Below, one piece after another: positions 16,215 through 25,231 of a stretch of DNA of 64,000 bases; positions within the stretch are counted from its first letter, which is position 1, and every line of letters starts with the position of its first letter. The position numbers were made by a program, and so were the translations under genes. Below the pieces are notes generated by a model, which ran no database searches, was not told the DNA's origin, and saw only the letters and a program-made list of their open reading frames with translations. Source of the DNA: Pseudomonas fragi (GTDB lineage: Bacteria; Pseudomonadota; Gammaproteobacteria; Pseudomonadales; Pseudomonadaceae); the NCBI RefSeq assembly GCF_002269505.1, contig NZ_NQKQ01000028.1:1-64000 (forward strand), read 5' to 3'.

Positions 16215-19200
16215 ATGTCTGCTTATAAAGTCAGCCTGCGTGAGCTTCGCTTTTTTTTGTGGGAACTGCATAAAACCGACCAGACGTTTCTCGCTCGGGC
16301 GCCGTTTAACGACAAGAGTCGTGCCTACTACGATGCCTTGCTGGAGCGCGCCAGGGCGTTCGCTTATGAGTTAGGCAAGGCCTATCAAGCCTCCGATCGG
16401 CAGGAATGCCGCTTGCTGGAAAACGGCACAGTCGAAATCCCCAAAGAGTTTCACGGACTCTGGCAGCGCTATAAGGATGAGTGGATTCAGGTACTGGGCA
16501 TCGACAGTGAATCGCAGCAACCGGCCTTGCCACCCCTGATCCGGCAGACCATCCAGGAAATGTTCATGGGCGCCAACCCGGCGTTCATGACCTACGGCGG
16601 CTTCAATTTTCCGGCCATCAAACTGTTGAAGCTGCACGGTACCGCCGCGCAAAAGGCAACGTACCTGCGCAAGCTTCAGCACTACGACTGGGACGCGTGT
16701 TTCTGCGCCACCGAGCAGCAGGCGGGCAGCGACCTGACGGCTGTCACCACCCTCGCAAAGCCACTTGAAAACGGCGAATACGCCGTCACCGGCGAAAAAG
16801 TCTACATCTCGGCCGGGATGCATACGCTGACCGAAAACACCGTTTACTTTGTCCTGGGCCGCATCAATAGCGCGACCTCGACCTCGTACTCGCTTTCCTG
16901 CCTGCTAGTGCCGCGCTTCTGGCCCAATCCAGAAACCGGAGAGCTGGAAGACAACCATGTCGAGTGCACGTCATTGCTGCGCAAAATGGGGTTGAAGGGC
17001 TGCGCCAACACCCAACTGGTGTTTGGTCGAAGCGGCACCACCCGCGCCGTGCTGCTGGGCGATCGCAAAAATGCCGGGTTGCTGCAACTGGTGCCCTTGA
17101 TGAATCAGGCGCGTATGAGCACGGCGATTATCGGCCTGGGTCTGGCTTCCAGCGCCTACTTGCATTCAGCCGATTTCGCCGGCAAACGATTGCAGGGACG
17201 GGCTATCAGTCGCACGTCCGATGCCAGCGCCCCCGCTGTGCCCATTATCGAACACGCCGACGTACAGCGCATGTTGCTGGAAATGAAGGCGCGGGTAGAG
17301 GGCTGCCGTGGGCTGCTCGGCAAATTGACCGGCGCCTCGACCCAGGCGTTTGCCCTGGAAGCCGAGCCGGTACTGGACGAAGCTCAGGTCGAAAAATACC
17401 GCAAGCTGGTGCTGCTGTTCACACCGATATGCAAGGCTTTCGTCTCGGACCAGGCCTGGAAAATCTGCGAGCTGGCGATCCAAGTGCATGGCGGCGTCGG
17501 TTATACCGATGCTTACCCTGTCGAGCAAAATGCCCGCGACGTGAAAATCCTGTCGATCTGGGAAGGCACCAACTATATCCAGTCCCAGGACCTGGTACGC
17601 GACAAGCTGGGATTTGGCAGAAACTCACGCCTGATCAAGTTTCTGCGCGAAGAGCTGGATGCCTTCTTGAGCAGCAAAATGGGGGTCGGCACTGAACTGC
17701 AAGGCCACTTCCCGGTGCTGGAAAACGCCATGATCGCCGTTGAACAGGCGCTTGCACTGATCAATGAGCAGGTGCGTGCAGGTCGCACACACGAAACCAG
17801 CCAGTTCTTCACCCGGTTCCTGGAAATGCTCGGCCTCACCGCCAGCGCCTGGGTCTTGCTTGAGTCGGCCTGCCTGGCAGAGCGCCAGTTGCGCCAGCCA
17901 CTGGGTGCAGAAGAAGCCGCTTTTTACCGTGGCAAGGTCAAGACCGCACAGTATTTTTTCGCCAACATTCTGCCGACTGTCACGCAACACGCACAGACCA
18001 TAGAAAATTTGCTGGTCGCCCACTGCAGCATTGCGCTGGATGAGCTGGTACAGGCCGACACGCTCGTACCCCCACCGCCGCAGAGCCTGTTTGGCGGACC
18101 GCGCACCCTGTATCGCGGCACCAATATCGACGGCGCCACGCTTGAGCCCAATGAAGGCTTGTGGGTCAGGGGGCGCAACCTCAATGACTTGATCGGCATC
18201 GTCGACTTCCCCACCGCGCTATGGCTGGCGTGGTTTGGCAATCTGCCGTCTGCTACACAGAGCCAAGCCATTGACGCCGTTCTGGTGCACATCGCTGGCC
18301 ATCTGTCGCAGGAGCCAACTTATAGACGTGGCATCGAAGCCGTGGCCGCCAGCGGTGCCGGCATCGTTCAAGCCGCCGCCTGCGGCCTTCTCGGCGATTT
18401 GGCCGCGCTGGAAACTATCGCTCTGAGCGAAGCGACCGTGCGCGGTTTACCCACGCACCCGGATTTTATCCAGGGCTTGGTCAGCGTTGCCTCAACGCCG
18501 CACTTTCTGCAAGCAGCGCTCGGTTATGAAGCCCCCGGCGCAGCACCGATCCAGCACGCCGAGGGCATGCTGGCTGCAATGGGCGCGCCCCACATCGACG
18601 CCTTATCCATTCGTGTCGTTGACGCCCTGTTGGTGGCCTGGCACGCCGGGTTCGGCTACATCACGCCAACGGTGCTGGTACCCCGTACCGCCATCGGCAC
18701 CGGCGTCACCCTTGCGCAGGCCGTGGCGGCCGGTTTCATGGCCAGCGGCCCTAAACATGTCGGCGCAGCAGAAGAAGCCACGACCTGGCTCAAGACCATC
18801 AGTGCGCACGCCAGCCATGCGGACATACGCCAGGCGGTCGACCACGCGCTGGATCAGCCCGGCAACCTGTTGTTCGGTTTCGGCCATCCGCTGTTTGTGC
18901 AGGACCCACGACCACCGCATATCAGAACCCTGTTTGCAGAATGGGGTTTCGGAGCGCGCTACCTGGAGATTTTCGACGTCGTTTGTGCCCACGTTCTGGA
19001 GCGTAAAGGCCTGCGTCCGAATATTGATTTCATCACCGCCGCGACCCTGCTCGATCTCGGCGTGACGCAAGCCCGCTGGAGTGTCGGCCTGGGCCTGTGT
19101 GGCCGGGTTGCGGCCATGGTCGCGCATGCCATAGAGCGGCGTGATCGTCCTGCGTTCGGCGTCAGCAGCAAAGCCGCGCGCACGTTATTGGCCACCGTTC

Positions 19201-19217
19201 CAGTCGGCTGGCTGTAG
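16215..19217 (+). CDS. Acyl-CoA dehydrogenase / citrate synthase-like fusion protein
   Basis: 1000 residues. Residues 1 to about 600 are an acyl-CoA dehydrogenase: FCATEQQAGSDLTAV flavin motif, CELAIQVHGGVGYTDAYPVE, and SIWEGTNYIQ with catalytic Glu450, plus the extra C-terminal helices of the 600-residue FadE group. From about residue 628 a citrate synthase-like domain starts (TLYRGTNI, GLWVRGRNLNDLIGI). The three catalytic residues are kept: His848 in GPKHVGAAEE, His891 in GFGHPLF and Asp938 in PNIDFITA. The reading frame is continuous. It may desaturate an acyl thioester and join an acyl-CoA to a 2-oxo acid. The fusion is unusual. AGGAAAACC precedes the ATG. Confidence 0.85.
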   Translation: MSAYKVSLRELRFFLWELHKTDQTFLARAPFNDKSRAYYDALLERARAFAYELGKAYQASDRQECRLLENGTVEIPKEFHGLWQRYKDEWIQVLGIDSESQQPALPPLIRQTIQEMFMGANPAFMTYGGFNFPAIKLLKLHGTAAQKATYLRKLQHYDWDACFCATEQQAGSDLTAVTTLAKPLENGEYAVTGEKVYISAGMHTLTENTVYFVLGRINSATSTSYSLSCLLVPRFWPNPETGELEDNHVECTSLLRKMGLKGCANTQLVFGRSGTTRAVLLGDRKNAGLLQLVPLMNQARMSTAIIGLGLASSAYLHSADFAGKRLQGRAISRTSDASAPAVPIIEHADVQRMLLEMKARVEGCRGLLGKLTGASTQAFALEAEPVLDEAQVEKYRKLVLLFTPICKAFVSDQAWKICELAIQVHGGVGYTDAYPVEQNARDVKILSIWEGTNYIQSQDLVRDKLGFGRNSRLIKFLREELDAFLSSKMGVGTELQGHFPVLENAMIAVEQALALINEQVRAGRTHETSQFFTRFLEMLGLTASAWVLLESACLAERQLRQPLGAEEAAFYRGKVKTAQYFFANILPTVTQHAQTIENLLVAHCSIALDELVQADTLVPPPPQSLFGGPRTLYRGTNIDGATLEPNEGLWVRGRNLNDLIGIVDFPTALWLAWFGNLPSATQSQAIDAVLVHIAGHLSQEPTYRRGIEAVAASGAGIVQAAACGLLGDLAALETIALSEATVRGLPTHPDFIQGLVSVASTPHFLQAALGYEAPGAAPIQHAEGMLAAMGAPHIDALSIRVVDALLVAWHAGFGYITPTVLVPRTAIGTGVTLAQAVAAGFMASGPKHVGAAEEATTWLKTISAHASHADIRQAVDHALDQPGNLLFGFGHPLFVQDPRPPHIRTLFAEWGFGARYLEIFDVVCAHVLERKGLRPNIDFITAATLLDLGVTQARWSVGLGLCGRVAAMVAHAIERRDRPAFGVSSKAARTLLATVPVGWL

Positions 19218-19292
19218 GACAGCCAGACGCAAACCGCCCTTGCAATGCCAACGCTGAATCCTTGTAACGCCATTTCATACGGGAATTGACAC

Positions 19293-19955
19293 ATGTTATT
19301 GAAAAACCTGCGCCCTGCCGACGAGTACGATCGTTTTGCCTCGCAAGCACTGGAACCCTGGGACGTGATGTTCGTCACCCGCATCCGCCAGATTGCCCGC
19401 GACCTGGCGCCCGGCGCTCTGGTCGATATCGGCACCGCTACAGTCGTGGTCCCGGTGCGTCTGGCGGCCGACCCGGTATTGAAAGGCTGGCATTTCATCG
19501 GCCTCGATCTGGACGAAACCATGCTCGAAGGCGGCCGGCCGCGTATCGAAGCGCTGGGCCTGAGCGACACCATCGAACTTAAAGTGGGCGACGCCCTGGA
19601 CCTGCCCTTCGCGGATAACAGCCTGACCATGGCGGTCAGCCGCGCCACCTTGCACCACTTACCGGACAAGGTGAAAAGCCTGACCGAGATGTACCGCGTA
19701 CTGCAGCCGGGCGGAGTCGGTCTGGTGCACGACATGCGCCGCGACGTCGCCCCCGAGTTGCTGGAGAAATTCACTCAAATGCGCGCTTCGGTGGGCTATC
19801 CACCGACCCATGTTGAAGAAAAGGTCACCCTGCAAGAAGCGCGCGAGCTGGTCATCGAAGCGGGTCTTGACCATTGCACGGTGGTGACCAGCCCCAGTTC
19901 CGGCATGGGCGCACTGGGTTTCGAAATCCTCATTAAAAAGCCTTTGCTGGCTTGA
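19293..19955 (+). CDS. Class I SAM-dependent methyltransferase
   Basis: 220 residues of the UbiE/type-11 kind. Motif I is LVDIGTATVVVPVRLA, missing the usual GxGxG spacing; FIGLDLDETML is the acidic ribose-binding strand, VGDALDLPFADNSL the motif with the conserved Asp, and RATLHHLPDK plus VLQPGGVGLVHD the later motifs. It probably methylates a pathway intermediate at O, N or C. The weak motif I leaves room for a non-methylating role. The ATG follows GGGAATTGAC, and the gene is in the same direction and spacing as its neighbours. Confidence 0.75.
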   Translation: MLLKNLRPADEYDRFASQALEPWDVMFVTRIRQIARDLAPGALVDIGTATVVVPVRLAADPVLKGWHFIGLDLDETMLEGGRPRIEALGLSDTIELKVGDALDLPFADNSLTMAVSRATLHHLPDKVKSLTEMYRVLQPGGVGLVHDMRRDVAPELLEKFTQMRASVGYPPTHVEEKVTLQEARELVIEAGLDHCTVVTSPSSGMGALGFEILIKKPLLA

Positions 19956-19979
19956 TAAGCAACTTGCGGGGTAAAGGCT

Positions 19980-21041
19980 ATGGATCAACGTACAGATCAG
20001 CTTGAGCACTTTCAGGGAATGCTGGGTCGCTCGCAGGTACAGTGTGGCTTTCTGTCACCTGAGCGCATGCCGCTCGTCATAACGCCTGTCGACAGCAGGC
20101 TAAGCGATGACAGCGAGGCTTTTGCGACGTGGTATCGCCAACACCTGTCGATTTTCGACAGCATGCTGCTGGCGTTCAGTTGCCTGTTGTTCCGTGGTTT
20201 TGCATTGCGCGGTAACTCGGACTTTCAGGCTATTGCGCAACACTATCCTGAGCATGCGTTCGGTTATATCGGCGGCGCCACGCCCCGCAAGAACATCGAG
20301 GGCAGAGTCTACGAATCGACCCGCATCCCGCCCACCCTGAAAATCGGCCTGCATCAGGAAAAGGCCTACATGGCGCACTATCCACAGAAACTCGCCTTCT
20401 TTTGCAAACAGCCCTCCCTGGAAGGCGGCGAAACCATACTGTGCGACATGCGAGCCGTCACCCGCCGTCTGCCAACCCAACTGATCGAGCGCTTCAGCGC
20501 TGCGCGCATCCAGTATGTGCGTAACTTCCGGGCACCCAGTACGCCGGAGAATGAACCTCGCAACACCCATATGCGTGAATACCACCGGCCCTGGGATGAG
20601 GCGTTTCTGACCGATGATCCGCAGCAAGTAGAACAGCTGTGCCGCGATACACACCTCGATTTCCAATGGCTCGAAGACGGCAGCCTCACGGTGTCGCATA
20701 CCGGTGACGCCGTTTTGAAACATCCGTTGACGGGCGAATCCATCTGGTTCAATCAGCTGTCGACCCAACATAACAACGCCCGCTCCCTCGGCAAGCCCGG
20801 TTACGCCTACATCCAGCACGCCTATCAGGACAAACCGGCACGCCCTTACGATGTGCGGCTGGGCGATGGCACGCCGATCTCGGAGGATGAAATCGCTCCG
20901 ATATACGACGCATTGGAGGCACAGGAGATTGCCTTTCCTTGGCACAGCGGCGACATGCTGTTGATCGATAACATTGCCGTTGCCCATGGCCGCAATCCCT
21001 TCAAAGGTCAACGCGATGTCCAAGTCGCGTTGTTCGATTGA
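19980..21041 (+). CDS. Fe(II)/2-oxoglutarate oxygenase, TauD/SyrP/clavaminate synthase-like
   Basis: 353 residues. LHQEKAY supplies His125 and Glu127 (HxE, as in clavaminate synthase and SyrP-type enzymes rather than HxD), His336 in VAHGRNPF is the distal iron ligand and Arg345 in GQRDVQ would bind 2-oxoglutarate. The complete set suggests an active hydroxylase or desaturase. SyrP-like enzymes often act on carrier-bound amino acids or acyl chains. The ABC transporter gene begins within a few bases of its stop. Confidence 0.85.
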   Translation: MDQRTDQLEHFQGMLGRSQVQCGFLSPERMPLVITPVDSRLSDDSEAFATWYRQHLSIFDSMLLAFSCLLFRGFALRGNSDFQAIAQHYPEHAFGYIGGATPRKNIEGRVYESTRIPPTLKIGLHQEKAYMAHYPQKLAFFCKQPSLEGGETILCDMRAVTRRLPTQLIERFSAARIQYVRNFRAPSTPENEPRNTHMREYHRPWDEAFLTDDPQQVEQLCRDTHLDFQWLEDGSLTVSHTGDAVLKHPLTGESIWFNQLSTQHNNARSLGKPGYAYIQHAYQDKPARPYDVRLGDGTPISEDEIAPIYDALEAQEIAFPWHSGDMLLIDNIAVAHGRNPFKGQRDVQVALFD

Positions 21042-21043
21042 AC

Positions 21044-22048
21044 ATGAACAGTCAAATCCTTCTGACGGGCGAAAAACACGGGCTGTCCGAACCTGCCCTG
21101 CATCGTGAGATGCAGTTGGCACCCACGCGCACTGATGAACCCTATGCGATGGCAGCCAAACTGATCCGGGTCAGCGCTGGCGATTTCCGCTTCGAGGTCC
21201 GCGATCTGCATTTTCAACGCGGTCGGCATACCGCCATCATCGGCCCCAATGGCGCCGGCAAGACCACCCTGATCGAAGCCTTGCTCGGGTTCCGTCAGGC
21301 GCATCTGGAAGAGGCGCAGATTCTTGGGGTTGCGGCGGCTCGTTTTCTGCAAAGCACCCGCCACCGCAAGCGGCTGGGGGTGCAATTGCAGCGGGTCGAA
21401 TATGAAGACTCGTCGAATGTCAGGGAAATCCTCGACTTGCATCAGGCCCTGTACGGCAAGCAAGACTCGCAGGTGGCGCAGGCACTGGATATCGAAACGC
21501 TGCGCAAACTGCCCTACCGGGCACTGTCACGCGGCCAGAAACAGCGGCTCGATTTGTTCGTGGCGCTGGCCCACCATCCGGAGCTTGTCGTACTTGATGA
21601 ACCCTTTACCGGGCTTGACCGCGCTTACATCGAGCGGGTCGCGCACCTGCTGCGGTACGACCTGGCTGACCTGACCATCATTATGATTTGCCACTCAGTG
21701 GAAGAACTGGATACCGCCAGCGATGTGGTGTGGGTGTGCAAAGGCGGGGTTGAGTATCGAGGGGATAAAGAATCACTGAAGAACCGCTTGGTTGGCGCCT
21801 TCCATGCCTATCTGCAGCTGGACGACAGTGATCATCTCAAGGCCATCTACCACCAGCTGGAACGCGAAAGCGCCACGCTGCGGTTGTCGATGCCATCAAA
21901 CAATGAAATCAGCGTCTATGGCACGCAGGAACTGGACCAATCGATACGTCGCCTGATCGGCAATGTTGCATTCCAGCACTTTGAGTTCGGCCCCACCCAT
22001 TACCGCGACATGTTGCACCTCTGCGCTCAGGGAGAACAGGATGCTTAG
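21044..22048 (+). CDS. ABC transporter ATP-binding protein (ABC-2 export type)
   Basis: 334 residues. Walker A is IGPNGAGKTTL, the signature is LSRGQKQRLDL, Walker B is LVVLDEPFTGL and the switch His is in MICHSVEE. An extra C-terminal domain of about 110 residues follows the nucleotide domain, as in many drug and lipid exporters. It pairs with the permease whose start overlaps its stop by eight bases. I start at ATG 21044; a TTG at 21038 is also in frame. Confidence 0.88.
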   Translation: MNSQILLTGEKHGLSEPALHREMQLAPTRTDEPYAMAAKLIRVSAGDFRFEVRDLHFQRGRHTAIIGPNGAGKTTLIEALLGFRQAHLEEAQILGVAAARFLQSTRHRKRLGVQLQRVEYEDSSNVREILDLHQALYGKQDSQVAQALDIETLRKLPYRALSRGQKQRLDLFVALAHHPELVVLDEPFTGLDRAYIERVAHLLRYDLADLTIIMICHSVEELDTASDVVWVCKGGVEYRGDKESLKNRLVGAFHAYLQLDDSDHLKAIYHQLERESATLRLSMPSNNEISVYGTQELDQSIRRLIGNVAFQHFEFGPTHYRDMLHLCAQGEQDA

Positions 22049-23132
22049 CGTACTGGCGATATTGACGCGCAACGAGCTGCTGGGGTTTTTTCGCAGCAAG
22101 TCGGCGCTGTTCTGGGCGCTGGCCTTTCCTATCCTGCTGCTGACCGTGATGCTGATGGCTTTCGGTCATCGTGGCTCACTCGGCACGGTCAATGTCGAGT
22201 TCCTGGAGTCTGGCGCCCAGACCAGCTCGGACACCAGCTGCAAGTTGGCGATCCAGCAGGCATTTGCTGGCGGTGATCCCGTAAAGGCCGATTTTTCAAC
22301 CGTCAGCAACACTGCCGCCATCGCAGCAGACACGGTCCGCATCGTCTTCCCCGCAGGCGAGGGCCCGTTGCAAGTACGCTATGACTTCAACGGCCAGCTC
22401 GCGGTACGTGCCGCAGCGCGCGTGATCGAGATTGCTGCGGTCAGGTGTGCGGCGGCCGAGCGCGGCATTGTCTCGACAGACCTGGTGCATTTCGAAGACA
22501 CGGCCTCTGGCGCCAAGCCCTTCGACTACGGCCAGTTTTTTACCACCGGCATTTTGGTCATCTGTTTGATGTCACTCGGCATCATGTCCACCGCCTTATC
22601 GATTGCCAGCTTGCGTGAGCACAACGCCCTCAAGATCTACGCCTGCTTTCCAGTCCCGAAGCTGGTTTTTCTGGCCTCTATCCTCTTGTCGCGGGTAGTC
22701 ATGATGCTGATTTCGGTGGGTTCCTTGTTGCTGGTGGCGCGGTATGGATACGGCATCGACATCTCGCTGTGGAGTGTGCAGACCTTGCGTGCGTTGCCGG
22801 TCATTGTGCTGGGCGGCGTCATGTTGCTGTGCCTCGGCACCCTGCTGGCCAGTCGTACCGCCTCGATAAAAGAAACCGAATTGCTGTGCCATCTGATCCA
22901 TTACCCGGCCCTGTTCTTCGGCAACCTGACCATCCCGTTGAACGATGCGCCAGCCTGGATCAAAAGCATTCTCTCGGTGATTCCGATCAACCAGTTTGTC
23001 TCGGTACTGCGCCAAGTGATGCTCGACGGTGCGCCCCTGCCTTCGCTGTGGCTGCCCTTATTGGCCCTGGCAGGCTGGACCGCATTGTTCCTCACCGCCG
23101 CGACCTTCATGTTCCGCTGGCACAAAAGTTAA
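22041..23132 (+). CDS. ABC-2 type transporter permease
   Basis: 363 residues. One membrane segment lies near the N-terminus (ALFWALAFPILLLTVMLMAF), then a soluble domain of about 150 residues (roughly 45-170), then five membrane segments starting at FTTGILVICLMSLGIM. This is the NodJ/YhhJ-like ABC-2 layout for export of a small or lipid-like molecule. GGAGAACAGG directly precedes the ATG. With the ATPase it would form the export route for the cluster product. Confidence 0.85.
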   Translation: MLSVLAILTRNELLGFFRSKSALFWALAFPILLLTVMLMAFGHRGSLGTVNVEFLESGAQTSSDTSCKLAIQQAFAGGDPVKADFSTVSNTAAIAADTVRIVFPAGEGPLQVRYDFNGQLAVRAAARVIEIAAVRCAAAERGIVSTDLVHFEDTASGAKPFDYGQFFTTGILVICLMSLGIMSTALSIASLREHNALKIYACFPVPKLVFLASILLSRVVMMLISVGSLLLVARYGYGIDISLWSVQTLRALPVIVLGGVMLLCLGTLLASRTASIKETELLCHLIHYPALFFGNLTIPLNDAPAWIKSILSVIPINQFVSVLRQVMLDGAPLPSLWLPLLALAGWTALFLTAATFMFRWHKS

Positions 23133-23179
23133 GCCCCCGACCCGGGCATTTCATTGCATCTCTATTCAAGGAAACCAGC

Positions 23180-23722
23180 ATGTCTATCCGCAAGCTAGGC
23201 CGTGCCTATTTGTCGAATGCCAGCGCATTCATTCCGGTCATCGTGTTCCTCTTGTATGGCCGTTTCGGCCCCGGTGAAGCAGGCGTGCGCTGGGAGACCG
23301 CGTATGTGGTGAGCGGTATTCTCAGCATTGCGCACTTGTTTTGGCTGTTCAATTACCGCCCTGGGCATTGGATCGCAATGGGCGTCGACCTGTACCTGAT
23401 GATTGGCGCCCTGTTGGCTTCGGTTTCTACCGCAGCGTTGCAAGTGTGGGGGCAGGAGCTAGGCGCTGCACCCGTGCTGGCGTGCGTGTTCGTAATTGGC
23501 ATGGGGGCCACCCGGCTTTCTCCCCTCGGTTTCATCGGCGAAACCAGCAGCGATCATGCTTTGGTCCGAAAACTCTCTGTGATGTTGCTGATGGGTGCTG
23601 CCATCGCAGTCGCGGTGTCGCTGGTTTTTCGCCATAACACGTTGCTGGGAGGTGTGTTGCCGGTCGTTGCACTGGTGCTCGTTCGCAGCCAATTGCTCAA
23701 ACGCATGGTTGCGACGCCATGA
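23180..23722 (+). CDS. Small integral membrane protein of unknown function
   Basis: 180 residues with about five hydrophobic segments, the first at AFIPVIVFLLYGRF and the last at LLGGVLPVVALVLV. Charged residues are few and lie between segments; I see no catalytic motif. The layout slightly recalls small multi-pass membrane proteins that accompany exporters. CAAGGAAACC precedes the ATG. Its stop overlaps the start of the FAD oxidase (ATGA). It may assist export or resistance. Confidence 0.7.
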   Translation: MSIRKLGRAYLSNASAFIPVIVFLLYGRFGPGEAGVRWETAYVVSGILSIAHLFWLFNYRPGHWIAMGVDLYLMIGALLASVSTAALQVWGQELGAAPVLACVFVIGMGATRLSPLGFIGETSSDHALVRKLSVMLLMGAAIAVAVSLVFRHNTLLGGVLPVVALVLVRSQLLKRMVATP

Positions 23723-25158
23723 GCGACCTGGAACCTACCGTGGACCGACAAGCCTCGGGACTCCACGCATTTCTGGCCGAAGTCACTGAAGTGCTGGGGC
23801 AGGCGTCGCTGCTGACCGGAGCGGCCTGTGCACCCTATGAAATCGACGTCGCGCAGTGCCGTGGCAAAGCGGCGGCGGTCGTCCTCCCGCGTGATACTGA
23901 CGCGGTCAGCGCGCTGATGCGCATCGCGGTGCGCCATCGCATACGGCTGGTCGCCCAAGGCAACCGCAGCGGATTGGTGGGCGGCGCCGTCACTGACAAC
24001 TCCGGCACGCAAGTGATTGTTTCCTTGTCGCGCATCCGCCGAGTGCGCGAAATTGATCCCTTGAACCGCACGGTGATTGTCGAAGCGGGCGCGCTCTTGT
24101 CAGAACTGAACCGTCAACTGGAAACCCACTCGCTGCATTTTCCTATTGATGTCGGCAGCGACCCGGCGATAGGCGGACTGATTGGCGCCAATGCCGGCGG
24201 CAGCCGCTTGCTCAAGCATGGCGACGTGCGTCATAACCTGCTCGGCATCGAAGTGGTACTGGCCGATGGCGACGGCACGGTGGTGCAGCTACTGGCTCCC
24301 TTGCGCAAGAACAATACCGGGCTTGATCTCAAGCAGTTGTTTGTCGGCACCGGCGGTGCATTCGGGATCATTACGGCGGCGACCCTGGAGCTCCAGCGCA
24401 TCGACCAATCGACGCAAAGCGTTTTTGTCGCCTTGCCTGACCACGCGACAGCGCTGAAGGTGCTGGAGGCTTTCGAACATCACTTTGGCGACCTGCTGTG
24501 CGCGTTCGAAGTGATATCCGAAGCGGCGCTCGCCATTACGTTGCGCAACTTCCCCACCCTGCGCCACCCGTTCGGCCAATCGCCGGCCAGCTGTTATGCC
24601 TTGATCGAGATCGCCAGCAGCATGCCCGGCTTGCACACGCTTTTTGCGCAACGCACCGAACAGGTGCTGGAAGAACTGTATGAAAGCGGCCGGATTCTCG
24701 ACGCCGTACTGGGCAATACCCACAGCTTTTGGCCGCTGCGAGACAACCTGCCGTTGGCCATCGCCAAGGAAGGTATTCCACTCTCGTTCGACGTGGCGTT
24801 TTCGCGCTCACAATTGGTGGCTTTCCGAGATCAGGCTGCACAGTGGCTAGCGCAGGAACATCCGTTGCTGCAGCTGTACGATTTCGGCCACTTTGCCGAC
24901 GGTGGCTGCCATTTGATTGTGCTTGTCCCGCACGCGCATATCCCCCAGTACGGCATCGCCAAGCGAGTCGCAGTGCGTAGCGGCATTTATAAGCGGGTGT
25001 CCGAAAACGGCGGCTGCTTCAGTGCCGAGCATGGCGTCGGGCCTATAAATGCAGCTTATTACAGCAAGTACACGCCCCCTGAGGTGCAGGAAATCAGCAG
25101 GGCCATGCAGCAGTTAATGGACCCGCAAGCTGTACTGGGCCGCTACCGCTATACATAG
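23719..25158 (+). CDS. FAD-linked oxidase, GlcD / D-2-hydroxyacid dehydrogenase family
   Basis: 479 residues. The FAD_binding_4 domain occupies residues 1-220 (VLPRDTDAVSALMRIA, GNRSGLVGGAV, PAIGGLIGANAGGSRLLKHG, LKQLFVGTGGAFGIITAATL) and the C-terminal substrate domain contains HFADGGCHL and SAEHGVGPINA. The family oxidises D-2-hydroxy acids (glycolate, lactate, 2-hydroxyglutarate) to 2-oxo acids. Paired with the aldehyde dehydrogenase that follows and the citrate synthase-like domain upstream, it may supply a 2-oxo acid building block. Confidence 0.85.
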   Translation: MSDLEPTVDRQASGLHAFLAEVTEVLGQASLLTGAACAPYEIDVAQCRGKAAAVVLPRDTDAVSALMRIAVRHRIRLVAQGNRSGLVGGAVTDNSGTQVIVSLSRIRRVREIDPLNRTVIVEAGALLSELNRQLETHSLHFPIDVGSDPAIGGLIGANAGGSRLLKHGDVRHNLLGIEVVLADGDGTVVQLLAPLRKNNTGLDLKQLFVGTGGAFGIITAATLELQRIDQSTQSVFVALPDHATALKVLEAFEHHFGDLLCAFEVISEAALAITLRNFPTLRHPFGQSPASCYALIEIASSMPGLHTLFAQRTEQVLEELYESGRILDAVLGNTHSFWPLRDNLPLAIAKEGIPLSFDVAFSRSQLVAFRDQAAQWLAQEHPLLQLYDFGHFADGGCHLIVLVPHAHIPQYGIAKRVAVRSGIYKRVSENGGCFSAEHGVGPINAAYYSKYTPPEVQEISRAMQQLMDPQAVLGRYRYT

Positions 25159-25231
25159 AACGAACCGCCTGCGCAGTTCAATTCCAAGAAAATCGGGCCT
25201 GACGATGGCACAGCAAGCGATAGGAAACATC

